A program made the position numbers and the translations under genes. From the NCBI RefSeq assembly GCF_000758585.1, contig NZ_CP009281.1:6324001-6388000 (forward strand): a stretch of 64,000 nucleotides of DNA, written 5' to 3'. Shown in pieces: positions 16,678-24,887 of this stretch; positions within the stretch are counted from its first letter, which is position 1, and each line of letters opens with the position of its first letter. This DNA comes from Paenibacillus sp. FSL R5-0345 (GTDB lineage: Bacteria > Bacillota > Bacilli > Paenibacillales > Paenibacillaceae). Under the pieces are notes generated by a model, which saw only the letters and a program-made list of their open reading frames with translations, was not told the DNA's origin and did no database searches.

Positions 16678-16725
16678 GTAGAAACGATTTGCCCGCCATA
16701 ATAAGGCTTTAGGTCTGCGTTTCTG
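16678..16725. repeat. GAAACG/CGTTTC inverted repeat upstream of glyA
   Basis: AGAAACG (16680-16686) and CGTTTCT (16718-16724) bracket ~30 bases; the flank reads TTTCTGCAAAAAATATAA. It resembles the palindromes between atpG-atpD and near spoIIQ. Confidence 0.5.
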
Positions 16726-16747
16726 CAAAAAATATAAAACCAAATTA

Positions 16748-17332
16748 TTAATCACAACTCTGTAAACCACTCTGCTCTGGAGCTCGATAAACAGCACGCT
16801 CGCCGCCAATAAGAGGGGGTCTGGTCCAGGCTGCATTCACCCTAGCTGCTCCAATGTAGCGTAAGGTCGGTCGAAATGGAACCGCTACCCGGCGTAAATG
16901 CATCCCTATAAGCGTCTCACCAATGTCTAAACCCGCGTGCGCTTCTATTGTTTCCGCCAAAACAGGATCTTTCATAGAGCGATAGGCAGCAGCCGCCATC
17001 GAACCTCCAGCCCCCGGTATGGGTACAGCTGAAACTTCTTTTAACCCAAGCGACTCTAACAAAGAGCGTTCCATTACAAGCGCACGATTCAGATGCTCGC
17101 AGCACTGATAAACGGGATGAAATCCTTTTTCCGCTGCGACCAAACGGACCCCTTCGAGCAATTGCTGTGCGACTTCAAGCGCACCACCGGTTCCAATTCG
17201 GACACCAGCGACCTCACTTGTGCTAACTCCAACGACAACAACTTTACCTGATCCAAGGTTACCAGCTTCCGCCAACTCCTTTAACACAGTGACGGTGGCT
17301 TCAGTTAAAGATAGATCCACAACTTCGTCCAT
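16748..17332 (-). CDS. ywlG: YwlG-like protein of the TIGR01440 family
   Basis: A 194-residue conserved protein of unknown biochemical function: VVVVGVSTSEVAGVRIGTGGA near 30-50, HPVYQCCEHLNRALVME, and PIPGAGGSMAAAAYRSM. These match the TIGR01440/YwlG family encoded beside glyA in Bacilli. ATG at 17332 is chosen because GGAGG lies 7 bases upstream. No catalytic activity can be read from the sequence. Confidence 0.85.
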   Translation of the reverse strand: MDEVVDLSLTEATVTVLKELAEAGNLGSGKVVVVGVSTSEVAGVRIGTGGALEVAQQLLEGVRLVAAEKGFHPVYQCCEHLNRALVMERSLLESLGLKEVSAVPIPGAGGSMAAAAYRSMKDPVLAETIEAHAGLDIGETLIGMHLRRVAVPFRPTLRYIGAARVNAAWTRPPLIGGERAVYRAPEQSGLQSCD

Positions 17333-17372
17333 CACTCAACCTCCTCAAGCTTCAAACAAGCTTTATTTAAAC

Positions 17373-17413
17373 AAAAAAGAGCAGTCCGCAGGTAGCTGCG
17401 GATTTGCTCTTTT
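17373..17413 (-). terminator. Intrinsic terminator after the ywlE region
   Basis: Minus strand AAGAGCAAATCCGCAG-CTAC-CTGCGGACTGCTCTT followed by TTTTG. It is strong and nearly symmetrical, so it may act in both directions. Confidence 0.9.
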
Positions 17414-17431
17414 GCCCAGGCGACCGGCCGT

Positions 17432-17506
17432 TTATTCCGATGCTCCATCGTGGTTTGATCCACATTTGTCGCCAGTTACATCGGAACCGATTAGTTGTAT
17501 TTTCAT
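17432..17506 (-). CDS. Possible 24-codon ORF at the position of rpiB
   Basis: ATG at 17506 to TAA at 17432 encodes 24 residues starting MKIQLIGSD and ending NHDGASE, immediately before a terminator. No clear Shine-Dalgarno precedes it. In B. subtilis rpiB (ywlF) lies exactly here, between ywlG and ywlE, and RpiB proteins start roughly MKIAIGSDHAG. It could be a decayed rpiB start, an independent short peptide, or chance. Confidence 0.25.
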   Translation of the reverse strand: MKIQLIGSDVTGDKCGSNHDGASE

Positions 17507-17537
17507 CTTAAAGCAAAGCGGACCGAAAATCAACCAT

Positions 17538-18125
17538 TTACATATGGCGTAAAGATTCCAGTTTATCTAGCAAACTAAACAGCGCAGTGCGAATTTCAGC
17601 AGCAGTAAGCTCATAATCCTCACGTGTACCCCCAAAAGGATCGGAAATATCAAAGCTCGGAATCCGTTGGCGGATTTCAATCATTCGCTGCAGATCCGTT
17701 GCGTTGGGTTCACCGCCTAGAGCAATACTCAACTCAGCATCTGCATATAGGCTGTCCAATTCCTTAATATCCTCAGTCACAGCTTCTTCGTTATGCACAT
17801 ATTCCTTCAATGTGTATGTTTTGGTTACGGCATCCGGAAAATACTGTAGCAAATGCTGCTTATGTCCACTGGTCAGGGTCAGCACAAGATCGGCCCAAGC
17901 AACGGATTGCCCTGTTAATTGCGACGACTCCAAATGATCATGAATGCCTTCTTCCTGCAAAATAGCTGCAGCATGTCTCGATATAGAAGTGCCGGAAATG
18001 GCGGATACACCTGCAGACCGCACTTCCAGGTCGATTCCACGTTCCTTCGCGAGCTTTCGTAAAAGCCCCTCAGCCATAGGACTACGGCATGTATTACCGG
18101 TGCAGACGAATAAAATATGCAGCAT
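17538..18125 (-). CDS. ywlE: Low-molecular-weight phosphatase, YwlE-type (protein-arginine phosphatase)
   Basis: A 195-residue LMW phosphatase. The P-loop is C8-TGNTC-R14-S near the N-terminus, and the general-acid aspartate lies in the FDISDPFGG segment. The CTGNTCRS form, with Thr after the catalytic Cys, is typical of YwlE, which removes phosphate from McsB-phosphorylated arginines; a classical tyrosine phosphatase would differ there. It is longer than B. subtilis YwlE (~150) through extra sequence around residues 90-150. GGGGGTG precedes the ATG. It is followed by the short ORF and a terminator. Confidence 0.85.
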   Translation of the reverse strand: MLHILFVCTGNTCRSPMAEGLLRKLAKERGIDLEVRSAGVSAISGTSISRHAAAILQEEGIHDHLESSQLTGQSVAWADLVLTLTSGHKQHLLQYFPDAVTKTYTLKEYVHNEEAVTEDIKELDSLYADAELSIALGGEPNATDLQRMIEIRQRIPSFDISDPFGGTREDYELTAAEIRTALFSLLDKLESLRHM

Positions 18126-18172
18126 GCTTTTGCACCCCCATGAAATTAAAATATTGTAATGCCGTTATTGTA

Positions 18173-18745
18173 TCAAAAGATGAATAGCAAGCCAAACCCC
18201 AATAAAATAGCCCCGCCCAGCGCTTCCCCATAATCCCCGAGCCCACGACTGACATGCCGCCCAAGAAGTAAGCCTACAATCGACATCAGACCTCCACAGA
18301 CACCGAAAGCTAGTATGGTCAGAAGGACACCATTTACAAACATCCCTAAGGATACCCCAACAGAAAAAGAGTCCACACTCACACTGAGTGAAAGAAGCAG
18401 CATTCCCCATAAGGTTCGGTGATTCATAGCTCGCGTACCTACTACTTCCGGACGAAAGGAGTTATACACCATATGTCCGCCTAACAGCACAAGAAGTCCT
18501 CCGGCGGCATAAGTCGTTACTTGACCTAGCAACTGCCCGACATAACTTCCCGTTAATAAACCCAGAAGAGGCATCAGCATATGAAAAAAAGCAATGAGCA
18601 CACTCATTTGCAGAACATGCAACAGACGAATCCCCTTCATCCCGATACCTACACCGAGCGAAAAAGCATCCATTCCTAATGCAATCGCCATTATGGCAAT
18701 GGTAACCGTCTGCCCCCAACCGGCATATACATCTCCTATGCCCAT
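18173..18745 (-). CDS. mntP: Manganese efflux pump MntP family
   Basis: A 190-residue protein with six hydrophobic segments and the paired acidic motifs ALGMDAFSLGVGIG and SVDSFSVGVSLG characteristic of MntP (DUF204), an Mn2+ exporter. ATG at 18745 follows GGGGGG by ~6 bases; an ATG at 18808 opens the frame without a ribosome binding site. The position upstream of ywlE matches B. subtilis ywlD. No yybP-ykoY manganese riboswitch was recognised. Confidence 0.88.
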   Translation of the reverse strand: MGIGDVYAGWGQTVTIAIMAIALGMDAFSLGVGIGMKGIRLLHVLQMSVLIAFFHMLMPLLGLLTGSYVGQLLGQVTTYAAGGLLVLLGGHMVYNSFRPEVVGTRAMNHRTLWGMLLLSLSVSVDSFSVGVSLGMFVNGVLLTILAFGVCGGLMSIVGLLLGRHVSRGLGDYGEALGGAILLGFGLLFIF

Positions 18746-18871
18746 GCTTAACCCCCCAAGTCCGAAATATCTTGTACAACAACGATATGCGGACAAGGAG
18801 GTAATCATGACTTCATAGGAGATTTCAGCTTAGAATAAGCGGTGCTACGCTGGGTAGACTAGGCGCCGTAA

Positions 18872-20116
18872 CTATCCGGCGTCAATCACGGAACCACCGG
18901 CGGCTTTCATAAGCCGGTTCATAATGGCAGCGCCGAGGCCCGTATACGGACAAGCCTCGGCCAAGATGTAAGTCGCTCCCGCTTCATCGAAGCGCCGCAG
19001 CGCGGCATATAGGGAGCGTGCACCTTCCTCCGGCGAGGATAACGAGCCGAGGGAGAGAACGCAGGCGGCAGGATCGGCGGGATAGAAGGGCTTATGCTCC
19101 TCGAAGAGGAGTAAGCCCGTCACTTCGCCGCTCAGTTGCGCCGCCTGAAGTAGACTCGCGGCTTCTTCCGCAACACGTTGCGGGGAAGATCCGCGCACTA
19201 CACCGAGCCAGCCGCGCGGCGCGTAGTGCGTGTACTTCATGCCCGGCGCGCGCGGCGCCGAGCTGTCGGCAGCTTCTGCACCGGAATGTTCCTTCGGTGC
19301 AGTGCCCTCTGGAACTTCCACCGCTTCGGAAGTTCCAAATTCCTTAACCGCAGCTGGCTCAGCAGCAATTGCTTCTGCCCCTACTACAGCAGCCAACTGC
19401 TCTGAAGTAATTCCGCCGGGGCGCAGCACGGCAACCCTTCCATCCGGCTGCACCTGCACTACGGTTGACTCCAGTCCAACTCCCGCGGCGCCGCCATCAA
19501 GAACACCATCGATATATCCGGACAAATCTTCCATCACATGCGAAGCTAAGGTCGGACTCGGACGACCCGAACGGTTAGCGCTTGGTGCCGCAACAGGACA
19601 GCCCGCTGCACTGATCAGCGCCAAAGCTACCGGATGGTCAGGCATACGTACACCCACCGTGTCCAAGCCTGCCGTCACACAAGGCGACAAAACACCCGCA
19701 CGAACAGGAAGCACAACTGTCAGCGGTCCAGGCCAATATGCATCCATCAACGCTGCAGCCGTAGGATGCACTTCTGTAACCAACTCTTCCAAAGCACCTG
19801 AATCGGCAATGTGCACGATTAAGGGATTGTCAGACGGTCGCCCTTTTGCCGCAAAAACAGCCTCAACCGCTGCTGTATTCCGTGCATCTGCTCCGAGTCC
19901 GTAGACCGTTTCGGTTGGAAAAGCAACCGTTCCTCCTTCGCGAAGCATGGCTGCCGCCTCCACTATAGCTAGCTTATTCTCTTCGCTTGGCTGAAGCACA
20001 TCTGAATCCGGAGCTGTATGTTCCAACAAATCCAGCTCCCAATAAACAGTCTCATCCCTATTTTCACTCCTCCGCTGAACAGCGAATAAAGGATCGTTTG
20101 GTTCATTCATTCTCAT
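18872..20116 (-). CDS. ywlC: L-threonylcarbamoyladenylate synthase (Sua5/YwlC)
   Basis: This enzyme makes threonylcarbamoyl-AMP for the t6A37 tRNA modification. The YrdC domain is clear (GGTVAFPTETVYGLGADA, KGRPSDNPLIVHI, PVAAPSANRSGRPSPT, GLESTVVQV), followed by the Sua5 linker SAPRAPGMKYTHYAPRG and a C-terminal Rossmann-like domain. The protein is ~414 residues from an ATG at 20116, longer than the ~346 of YwlC because of an N-terminal extension and an Ala/Glu-rich insert (~residues 265-300) of high GC. The start is uncertain: the frame is open to 20209 and none of the starts has a strong ribosome binding site. Confidence 0.9.
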   Translation of the reverse strand: MRMNEPNDPLFAVQRRSENRDETVYWELDLLEHTAPDSDVLQPSEENKLAIVEAAAMLREGGTVAFPTETVYGLGADARNTAAVEAVFAAKGRPSDNPLIVHIADSGALEELVTEVHPTAAALMDAYWPGPLTVVLPVRAGVLSPCVTAGLDTVGVRMPDHPVALALISAAGCPVAAPSANRSGRPSPTLASHVMEDLSGYIDGVLDGGAAGVGLESTVVQVQPDGRVAVLRPGGITSEQLAAVVGAEAIAAEPAAVKEFGTSEAVEVPEGTAPKEHSGAEAADSSAPRAPGMKYTHYAPRGWLGVVRGSSPQRVAEEAASLLQAAQLSGEVTGLLLFEEHKPFYPADPAACVLSLGSLSSPEEGARSLYAALRRFDEAGATYILAEACPYTGLGAAIMNRLMKAAGGSVIDAG

Positions 20117-20319
20117 CACAGGCTTTCTACAGGATATATATTGAACACTAGCTTTTCTAGCAAACTTAGAATAAATACTCAGAATATCCATTCCTTCTAA
20201 TCTTACCAAAAAGCGGCCCCAATGAAGGAGCCGCAGTCGATCTACTTATGAAATAGTAACATATCTAGGTTCAAAACTATAGACCATTTCCGCCAAAACC
20301 AAAGAGCTAGCTTCAGCAA

Positions 20320-21075
20320 TTACGACCATAATCCCGAAATCCAGTTCCAAAGATTTTGCAGCAGCTCCCAAACGAAGAACCGCACCTCTGGCTCTGCAGA
20401 ATCCGCTGCCGCTGCATCCTTTGCCGAAGAATCTGCTTGTACAGCTGTTCCTACTGCTGGTTGCACCTTAACTCCGCTATCTGTCCCAGCAGCCGAGACA
20501 GTCTTCGCCCCTTTGTTAGGAGCAGGTGCTGCCGCATCTCCGGAGCCTGCATCGATAAAGCACAGCGGTGGAAACAGTACACACCACCAGTTCTGACCCT
20601 TCCCTTCACCTAACGTAACCCGTACAGCCTCGTACTCTCCAGCCGGATAAACTGTGCCGCCGTATAATTTAGTCGGAAAAGGAACCACTCCGAGCTCCAC
20701 TTTATAGGAGTATTGAATACCACGTTTCTCCAGCTCCGAGCCAACCAGTGCATTAAGCTCTGGCAGATGGGTTCTAATTAAAGCGCGTGCCTGTTCTAAA
20801 CTCTGCGGATCCTCCAGTGCAGTAACCCACTGGTTCATTTGCTCCACGATGGTATCACGGATTTGCCGTTTCACTAGCTGATCTTGTGTTCCGTCCGAAT
20901 TCGCCAAAATACGCAGCCGGATAGAATCCTGTGGAATGGTTACTTCGGCTACTGCCGCATCGGTTTTTTGACCCTCCCAGGCCATGATAACAATCATAAA
21001 AAAACAAATTAAAATGGCAGTATACTTAAAAGTTACACGTAAGGAATCTCTTTTATCCATATGATTATCGTTCAT
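20320..21075 (-). CDS. spoIIR: Stage II sporulation protein R (SpoIIR)
   Basis: SpoIIR is secreted from the forespore and triggers SpoIIGA to process pro-sigma-E. This 251-residue protein has one N-terminal hydrophobic segment (YTAILICFFMIVIMAW), the family motif IPQDSIRLRILANSDGTQDQ, and QNWWCVLFPPLCFIDA. Between ~180 and 225 is an Ala/Ser/Asp-rich low-complexity linker. ATG at 21075 follows AGGAGAGG; a GTG at 21102 lies upstream of that site and is rejected. The position after ywlC matches B. subtilis. Confidence 0.93.
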   Translation of the reverse strand: MNDNHMDKRDSLRVTFKYTAILICFFMIVIMAWEGQKTDAAVAEVTIPQDSIRLRILANSDGTQDQLVKRQIRDTIVEQMNQWVTALEDPQSLEQARALIRTHLPELNALVGSELEKRGIQYSYKVELGVVPFPTKLYGGTVYPAGEYEAVRVTLGEGKGQNWWCVLFPPLCFIDAGSGDAAAPAPNKGAKTVSAAGTDSGVKVQPAVGTAVQADSSAKDAAAADSAEPEVRFFVWELLQNLWNWISGLWS

Positions 21076-21158
21076 TTGTTGCAGCCCCTCTCCTCTTAAC
21101 ACTCATGCTAGTAGTATGTCCAGAGATGAGAGACTGCAAACCTATGAATCTATTAAAT

Positions 21159-22343
21159 CTATAACTTTAAAGCAAGCGCCTTAGGCAGCTGCGAATCTTC
21201 CTCAACATCCCGCCCATAAAGATGCACACTCATTACAATCCCCATACAGGCCATATTGATTAAAAGTGACGTGCCTCCATAGCTGATAAATGGAAGTGTA
21301 ATTCCCGTAAGCGGCATTAGACCGATAAAAGCTCCAATATTTTCTAAGATTTGATATAGCAGCATGGCCGTAATTCCAATAATCAAAAATGGGCCGCTGC
21401 GCTCCCTACTCTCTAGGGCAATCAATATCATCCGATGAAGAAGAATAAAGAATAGTAACAACAGCAGCGCTGAACCCACGAACCCAAACTCCTCCGCAAT
21501 CTGTACGAATATAGCATCCGAATAGGTATAAGGAACACGGTTACTCTGCACAGAGCTTCCTTGCATGTACCCCTCGCCGCTCATCCCTCCGGAGGCAATA
21601 GCTACTTTAGCATTTTTCGTGTGATAGCTTGCATCATCTGACGCCAAATCAGGTACGAGCCATGGATCAAAACGATCTACTAAATGCTTCCTGCCAAGGG
21701 TCTCCTCAAAAAAATGAACCGCTTCATCATGATAATGTATATAGCTCAGAATTCCTGCAAGACCCAATCCGCCAACTATAATTAGCCCGATGAGCGCATG
21801 TGAAATTTTGATATTCCCGATCCACAGAAGTCCGATCAATATAACGATGTAGCTTAGCGCATTCCCCAGATCATTCTGTACAATCACTATAGCAAAAGGG
21901 AGCAATGTAAGAAGCGCCAGCGGGACGACTCCCTTCCAGAAGGTTAAGGTAGCCCCTTGTTTACGGACCAGAATGGACGCGAGTAAAAGAATCAATATCA
22001 ACTTAAAAAGCTCCGCAGGTTGAAAGCTAAGACCGCCTATCTCCAGCCCCAGTTGTGCACCGTTCTTCACCTTACCAAAAAAACTTACTGACACCAGCAG
22101 ACCTATACCCAAAATATAAATATAAAGAGCATATTTCACAAATATCCTGTAATCCACAAAAGTAAGCACAAAGAAAGCTACAAACCCAACAATATAGTAT
22201 TTCAGCATTTGTAAATGGAAGCCCTCTAGTTTCTGAACTAATCTACCATTAGTCACGCTATATATGGAAAAAATACTAATGACCATCAGCATAACTAGAA
22301 CAATAAGGATCACACTATCGATTTTCTTGAGCTTTTCAAGCAT
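21159..22343 (-). CDS. SEDS-family cell-wall polymerase (RodA/FtsW-like), copy 1
   Basis: A 394-residue polytopic protein (about ten hydrophobic segments) of the SEDS family, peptidoglycan glycosyltransferases that act with class B penicillin-binding proteins. Signatures are LSFQPAELFKLILILLLA, VVIVQNDLGNALSYIVI, the loop YTYSDAIFVQIAEEFGFVGSA with the conserved aspartate, and LTGITLPFISYGGTSLLINM. ATG at 22343 has AAGGGG upstream. It is highly similar to, and exactly as long as, the next upstream gene. Whether it serves elongation, division or sporulation cannot be told. Confidence 0.9.
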   Translation of the reverse strand: MLEKLKKIDSVILIVLVMLMVISIFSIYSVTNGRLVQKLEGFHLQMLKYYIVGFVAFFVLTFVDYRIFVKYALYIYILGIGLLVSVSFFGKVKNGAQLGLEIGGLSFQPAELFKLILILLLASILVRKQGATLTFWKGVVPLALLTLLPFAIVIVQNDLGNALSYIVILIGLLWIGNIKISHALIGLIIVGGLGLAGILSYIHYHDEAVHFFEETLGRKHLVDRFDPWLVPDLASDDASYHTKNAKVAIASGGMSGEGYMQGSSVQSNRVPYTYSDAIFVQIAEEFGFVGSALLLLLFFILLHRMILIALESRERSGPFLIIGITAMLLYQILENIGAFIGLMPLTGITLPFISYGGTSLLINMACMGIVMSVHLYGRDVEEDSQLPKALALKL

Positions 22344-22502
22344 ACGTAAACCCCTTACTCTATTAAGGTTCCAACCGTCCTCACCCGAGGAAGGTCGCTC
22401 CTTTCTATTGTAGAGCATTTGAGGTTACAATTCCAAATTTATGTAATGTATCCGAATTAAGAGATTCATCTTTCGGATCAGCGGACGGACACCCTCATTT
22501 AT

Positions 22503-22553
22503 AAAAAAACCGTCAGTTCCTATCCATAAGAGATAAGGTTCTGACGGTTTTTT
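22503..22553 (-). terminator. Intrinsic terminator between the two SEDS genes
   Basis: Minus strand CCGTCAG-AACCTTATCT...ATAGGAACTGACGG followed by TTTTTT, just past the stop of copy 2, so copy 1 needs its own promoter or read-through. Confidence 0.92.
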
Positions 22554-22563
22554 GATTACGTGT

Positions 22564-23748
22564 TTATACCTGTTTGGCAGCTGCATAAGGAGTAGGCTTA
22601 GGCAAATCTTCCTCTACATCCTGACCATGCAGACGTACACTCATTACCAGTCCAATGCTGGCCATGTTGATAAGCAGGGATGTACCCCCAAAGCTAATGA
22701 ACGGCAACGTGATACCTGTCAACGGCATCAAGCCAATAAACGCACCGATATTCTCAAAAATCTGATACAACATCATCGCGACAATACCGACGATCAGAAA
22801 CGGACCCGCTCGATCTCTGGATTCCAGCGCGATCAGAATCATTCGGTGTATCAGGATAAAATATAGTAGCAGCACAAACGCAGAACCCACGAATCCAAAT
22901 TCCTCGGCAATCTGCACAAAGATGGAGTCCGAATACGTATAAGGCACTCGATCCGTCTGAACAGAACTGCCGTTCATATAGCCCTCGCCACTCATCCCAC
23001 CTGAGGCAATCGCCAGTTTGGCGTTTTTAGTATGATAAAGAGCTTTCGCTGTTGCTTTATCCGGAACAAGCCAGGGGTCGAAACGTTCGATCCAGTGTGA
23101 GCGGCCAATATCTGTGAGGAACGTTTTAATTTCATCATGATAATGGATGTAACTCATAATGCCGGCAATCGCAGAACTCGCTACAATTACTAGCCCGATT
23201 AAGGCATGAGTGTACTTAATGTTACCAATCCATAACAGACCTGCAAGAATCACAATGTAAGACAAGGCATTCCCAAGGTCATTCTGTGTAAGGACAATAA
23301 GGAACGGAAATAAGGTCAATAGACCCAGCGGCACAACATCCCGCCAAAATAAGAGCTTACTCTTATTCTTTCGGACGAGCATAGCTGCCAGGAATAGAAT
23401 TAATATCAGCTTAAATAGCTCGGCAGGTTGAAGACTCAGTCCACCAGGGAGGGACAACCAGCCTTGGGCATTATTCTTGGTTTCTCCCAAAAAGCTTACG
23501 AGGACCAGAATACCTATCCCAAACAAATAAATATATAACGCGTATTTCACTAAAATTCTGTAATCTAAAAAGGTCATTCCAATAAAAGCAATAAAGCCAA
23601 TTGCATAATACATCATCATACGGATATGATGTCCGTCCAGCTTTTCTCTTCCATGTGTCACACTATATATGGCGAAGATGCTGACAGTCATGAGCAATAA
23701 CAGAACGACTACGATAGCACCATCAATCTTCTTAATCTTCTGAAGCAC
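22564..23748 (-). CDS. SEDS-family cell-wall polymerase (RodA/FtsW-like), copy 2
   Basis: A 394-residue paralogue of the adjacent SEDS gene, with the same motifs: LSLQPAELFKLILILFLA, VLTQNDLGNALSYIVI, YTYSDSIFVQIAEEFGFVGSA and LTGITLPFISFGGTSLLINM. Both end with an acidic GQDVEED / GRDVEED tail and a short hydrophobic end. The pair looks like a tandem duplication. The promoter probably lies in 23749-23888, which is A/T-rich. Confidence 0.9.
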   Translation of the reverse strand: MLQKIKKIDGAIVVVLLLLMTVSIFAIYSVTHGREKLDGHHIRMMMYYAIGFIAFIGMTFLDYRILVKYALYIYLFGIGILVLVSFLGETKNNAQGWLSLPGGLSLQPAELFKLILILFLAAMLVRKNKSKLLFWRDVVPLGLLTLFPFLIVLTQNDLGNALSYIVILAGLLWIGNIKYTHALIGLVIVASSAIAGIMSYIHYHDEIKTFLTDIGRSHWIERFDPWLVPDKATAKALYHTKNAKLAIASGGMSGEGYMNGSSVQTDRVPYTYSDSIFVQIAEEFGFVGSAFVLLLYFILIHRMILIALESRDRAGPFLIVGIVAMMLYQIFENIGAFIGLMPLTGITLPFISFGGTSLLINMASIGLVMSVRLHGQDVEEDLPKPTPYAAAKQV

Positions 23749-23888
23749 GTTCTGCCTCCCTACTCTAAATCTGGGCTTTCTTTTATAGTTCTCTAAGAAG
23801 TCCGGTTAAATTCTATTGTAAAGGAAGTCGGATTAAAAATACAATTTCACTACCCGAGCACCAGAACTCCCCTGCATAGCATGCAGAA

Positions 23889-24887
23889 TTATCGTGCTAT
23901 ACCAAGCACATGACGCGGAATTCCAGCCAGATCATTAATGGTGATGATCTCTTTCCAATGGCCGGCCGCGACAAGCAGTTCGGCCACTTGCTCGGCTTGT
24001 CCGAAGCCGAGTTCAAAGCCAATCAGGCGCGGCGGTGCCGGGAGCAGCGACAGCTGCTCCATCATCCGGCGGTACGGGTCCAGCCCGTCCGCCCCGCCAT
24101 CCAGCGCAGTGCGCGGCTCATGGTCGCGCACCTCACGCTGCAGCCCGGCGATATCCTCGCCGGGAATGTACGGCGGGTTGGAGACGAGAATATCCGTCTC
24201 CATCCCCGCGAACGGCTCGAGCAGATCGCCGAGCCGAAAGTCCACGGCTGTGCCGGAGCGCATCGCATTGCGCTTCGCCACAGCCAAGGCCGCCGGCGAA
24301 ATATCGCCGGCGCAGACCCGCCACGCCGGCGCTTCCGCCGCCAGCGTGACGGAGATCGCTCCGCTGCCGGCGCCGATGTCGACGGCGGTCAGCGGCCGTG
24401 CGGCGCGTCCACTTTCCGCGTCGCCCGCACGATCTTGCGCTGCCGTTAACGAAGCAGCGCCTTCTTCTTGCGCCGCTTCACCCAGCGCAACCATACCATC
24501 CGGCCACAGCTCCGCGCCGTACCGCAAAATCGCCTCGACCAGTAACTCCGTCTCTGGCCGCGGGATCAGAACATCAGGCGTCACTTCAAAGGGACGCCCG
24601 TAAAACTCTTGCTCGCCGATAATATACTGCACCGGCTCCCCCATACTCCGGCGGGTAACTCCCGCCTCCCACGCTTCTTTAACCGCAGCTGGAAAAGGAT
24701 CCGCCAGCACCATGTAATACGCTGCTCCGGACAAGCCAAGCACATGCTCAAGTAGCAATTGCGCACTGCGCTGCGGTTCATTACAACCGCTCTGGCTCAA
24801 AAAAGAAGAAGCCTCCGCAAAGGCTTCCCGGATGCTTTTCACTTCCGACATGACAAATACGCCATCGTTCAAAGCATTATTATCCAT
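23889..24887 (-). CDS. prmC: Peptide chain release factor N5-glutamine methyltransferase (PrmC/HemK)
   Basis: PrmC methylates the GGQ glutamine of release factors. The protein (332 residues) has an N-terminal helical domain, the SAM-binding VDIGAGSGAISVTLA, and the catalytic NPPY in DILVSNPPYIPGED. A GC-rich, Ala/Glu-rich insert of ~35 residues (about 138-172) precedes the SAM motif and is not usual. The start at 24887 overlaps the prfA stop; MSEVKS at residue 13 is an alternative. Its substrate RF1 is encoded directly upstream, the standard prfA-prmC pair. Confidence 0.92.
   Translation of the reverse strand: MDNNALNDGVFVMSEVKSIREAFAEASSFLSQSGCNEPQRSAQLLLEHVLGLSGAAYYMVLADPFPAAVKEAWEAGVTRRSMGEPVQYIIGEQEFYGRPFEVTPDVLIPRPETELLVEAILRYGAELWPDGMVALGEAAQEEGAASLTAAQDRAGDAESGRAARPLTAVDIGAGSGAISVTLAAEAPAWRVCAGDISPAALAVAKRNAMRSGTAVDFRLGDLLEPFAGMETDILVSNPPYIPGEDIAGLQREVRDHEPRTALDGGADGLDPYRRMMEQLSLLPAPPRLIGFELGFGQAEQVAELLVAAGHWKEIITINDLAGIPRHVLGIAR

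Noticed and set aside
18790..18818. Plus-strand gene start with a perfect AAGGAGG before ATG at 18808
   Set aside because: The frame ends after three codons (ATG ACT TCA TAG), so no protein follows.
19230..19904. 224-codon plus-strand ORF
   Set aside because: Antisense to ywlC in a GC-rich region; Ala/Pro/Ser-rich composition is that of a codon shadow.
23910..24603. Overlapping plus-strand ORFs of 179 and 221 codons
   Set aside because: Antisense to the GC-rich part of prmC; low-complexity, no motif, no ribosome binding site.
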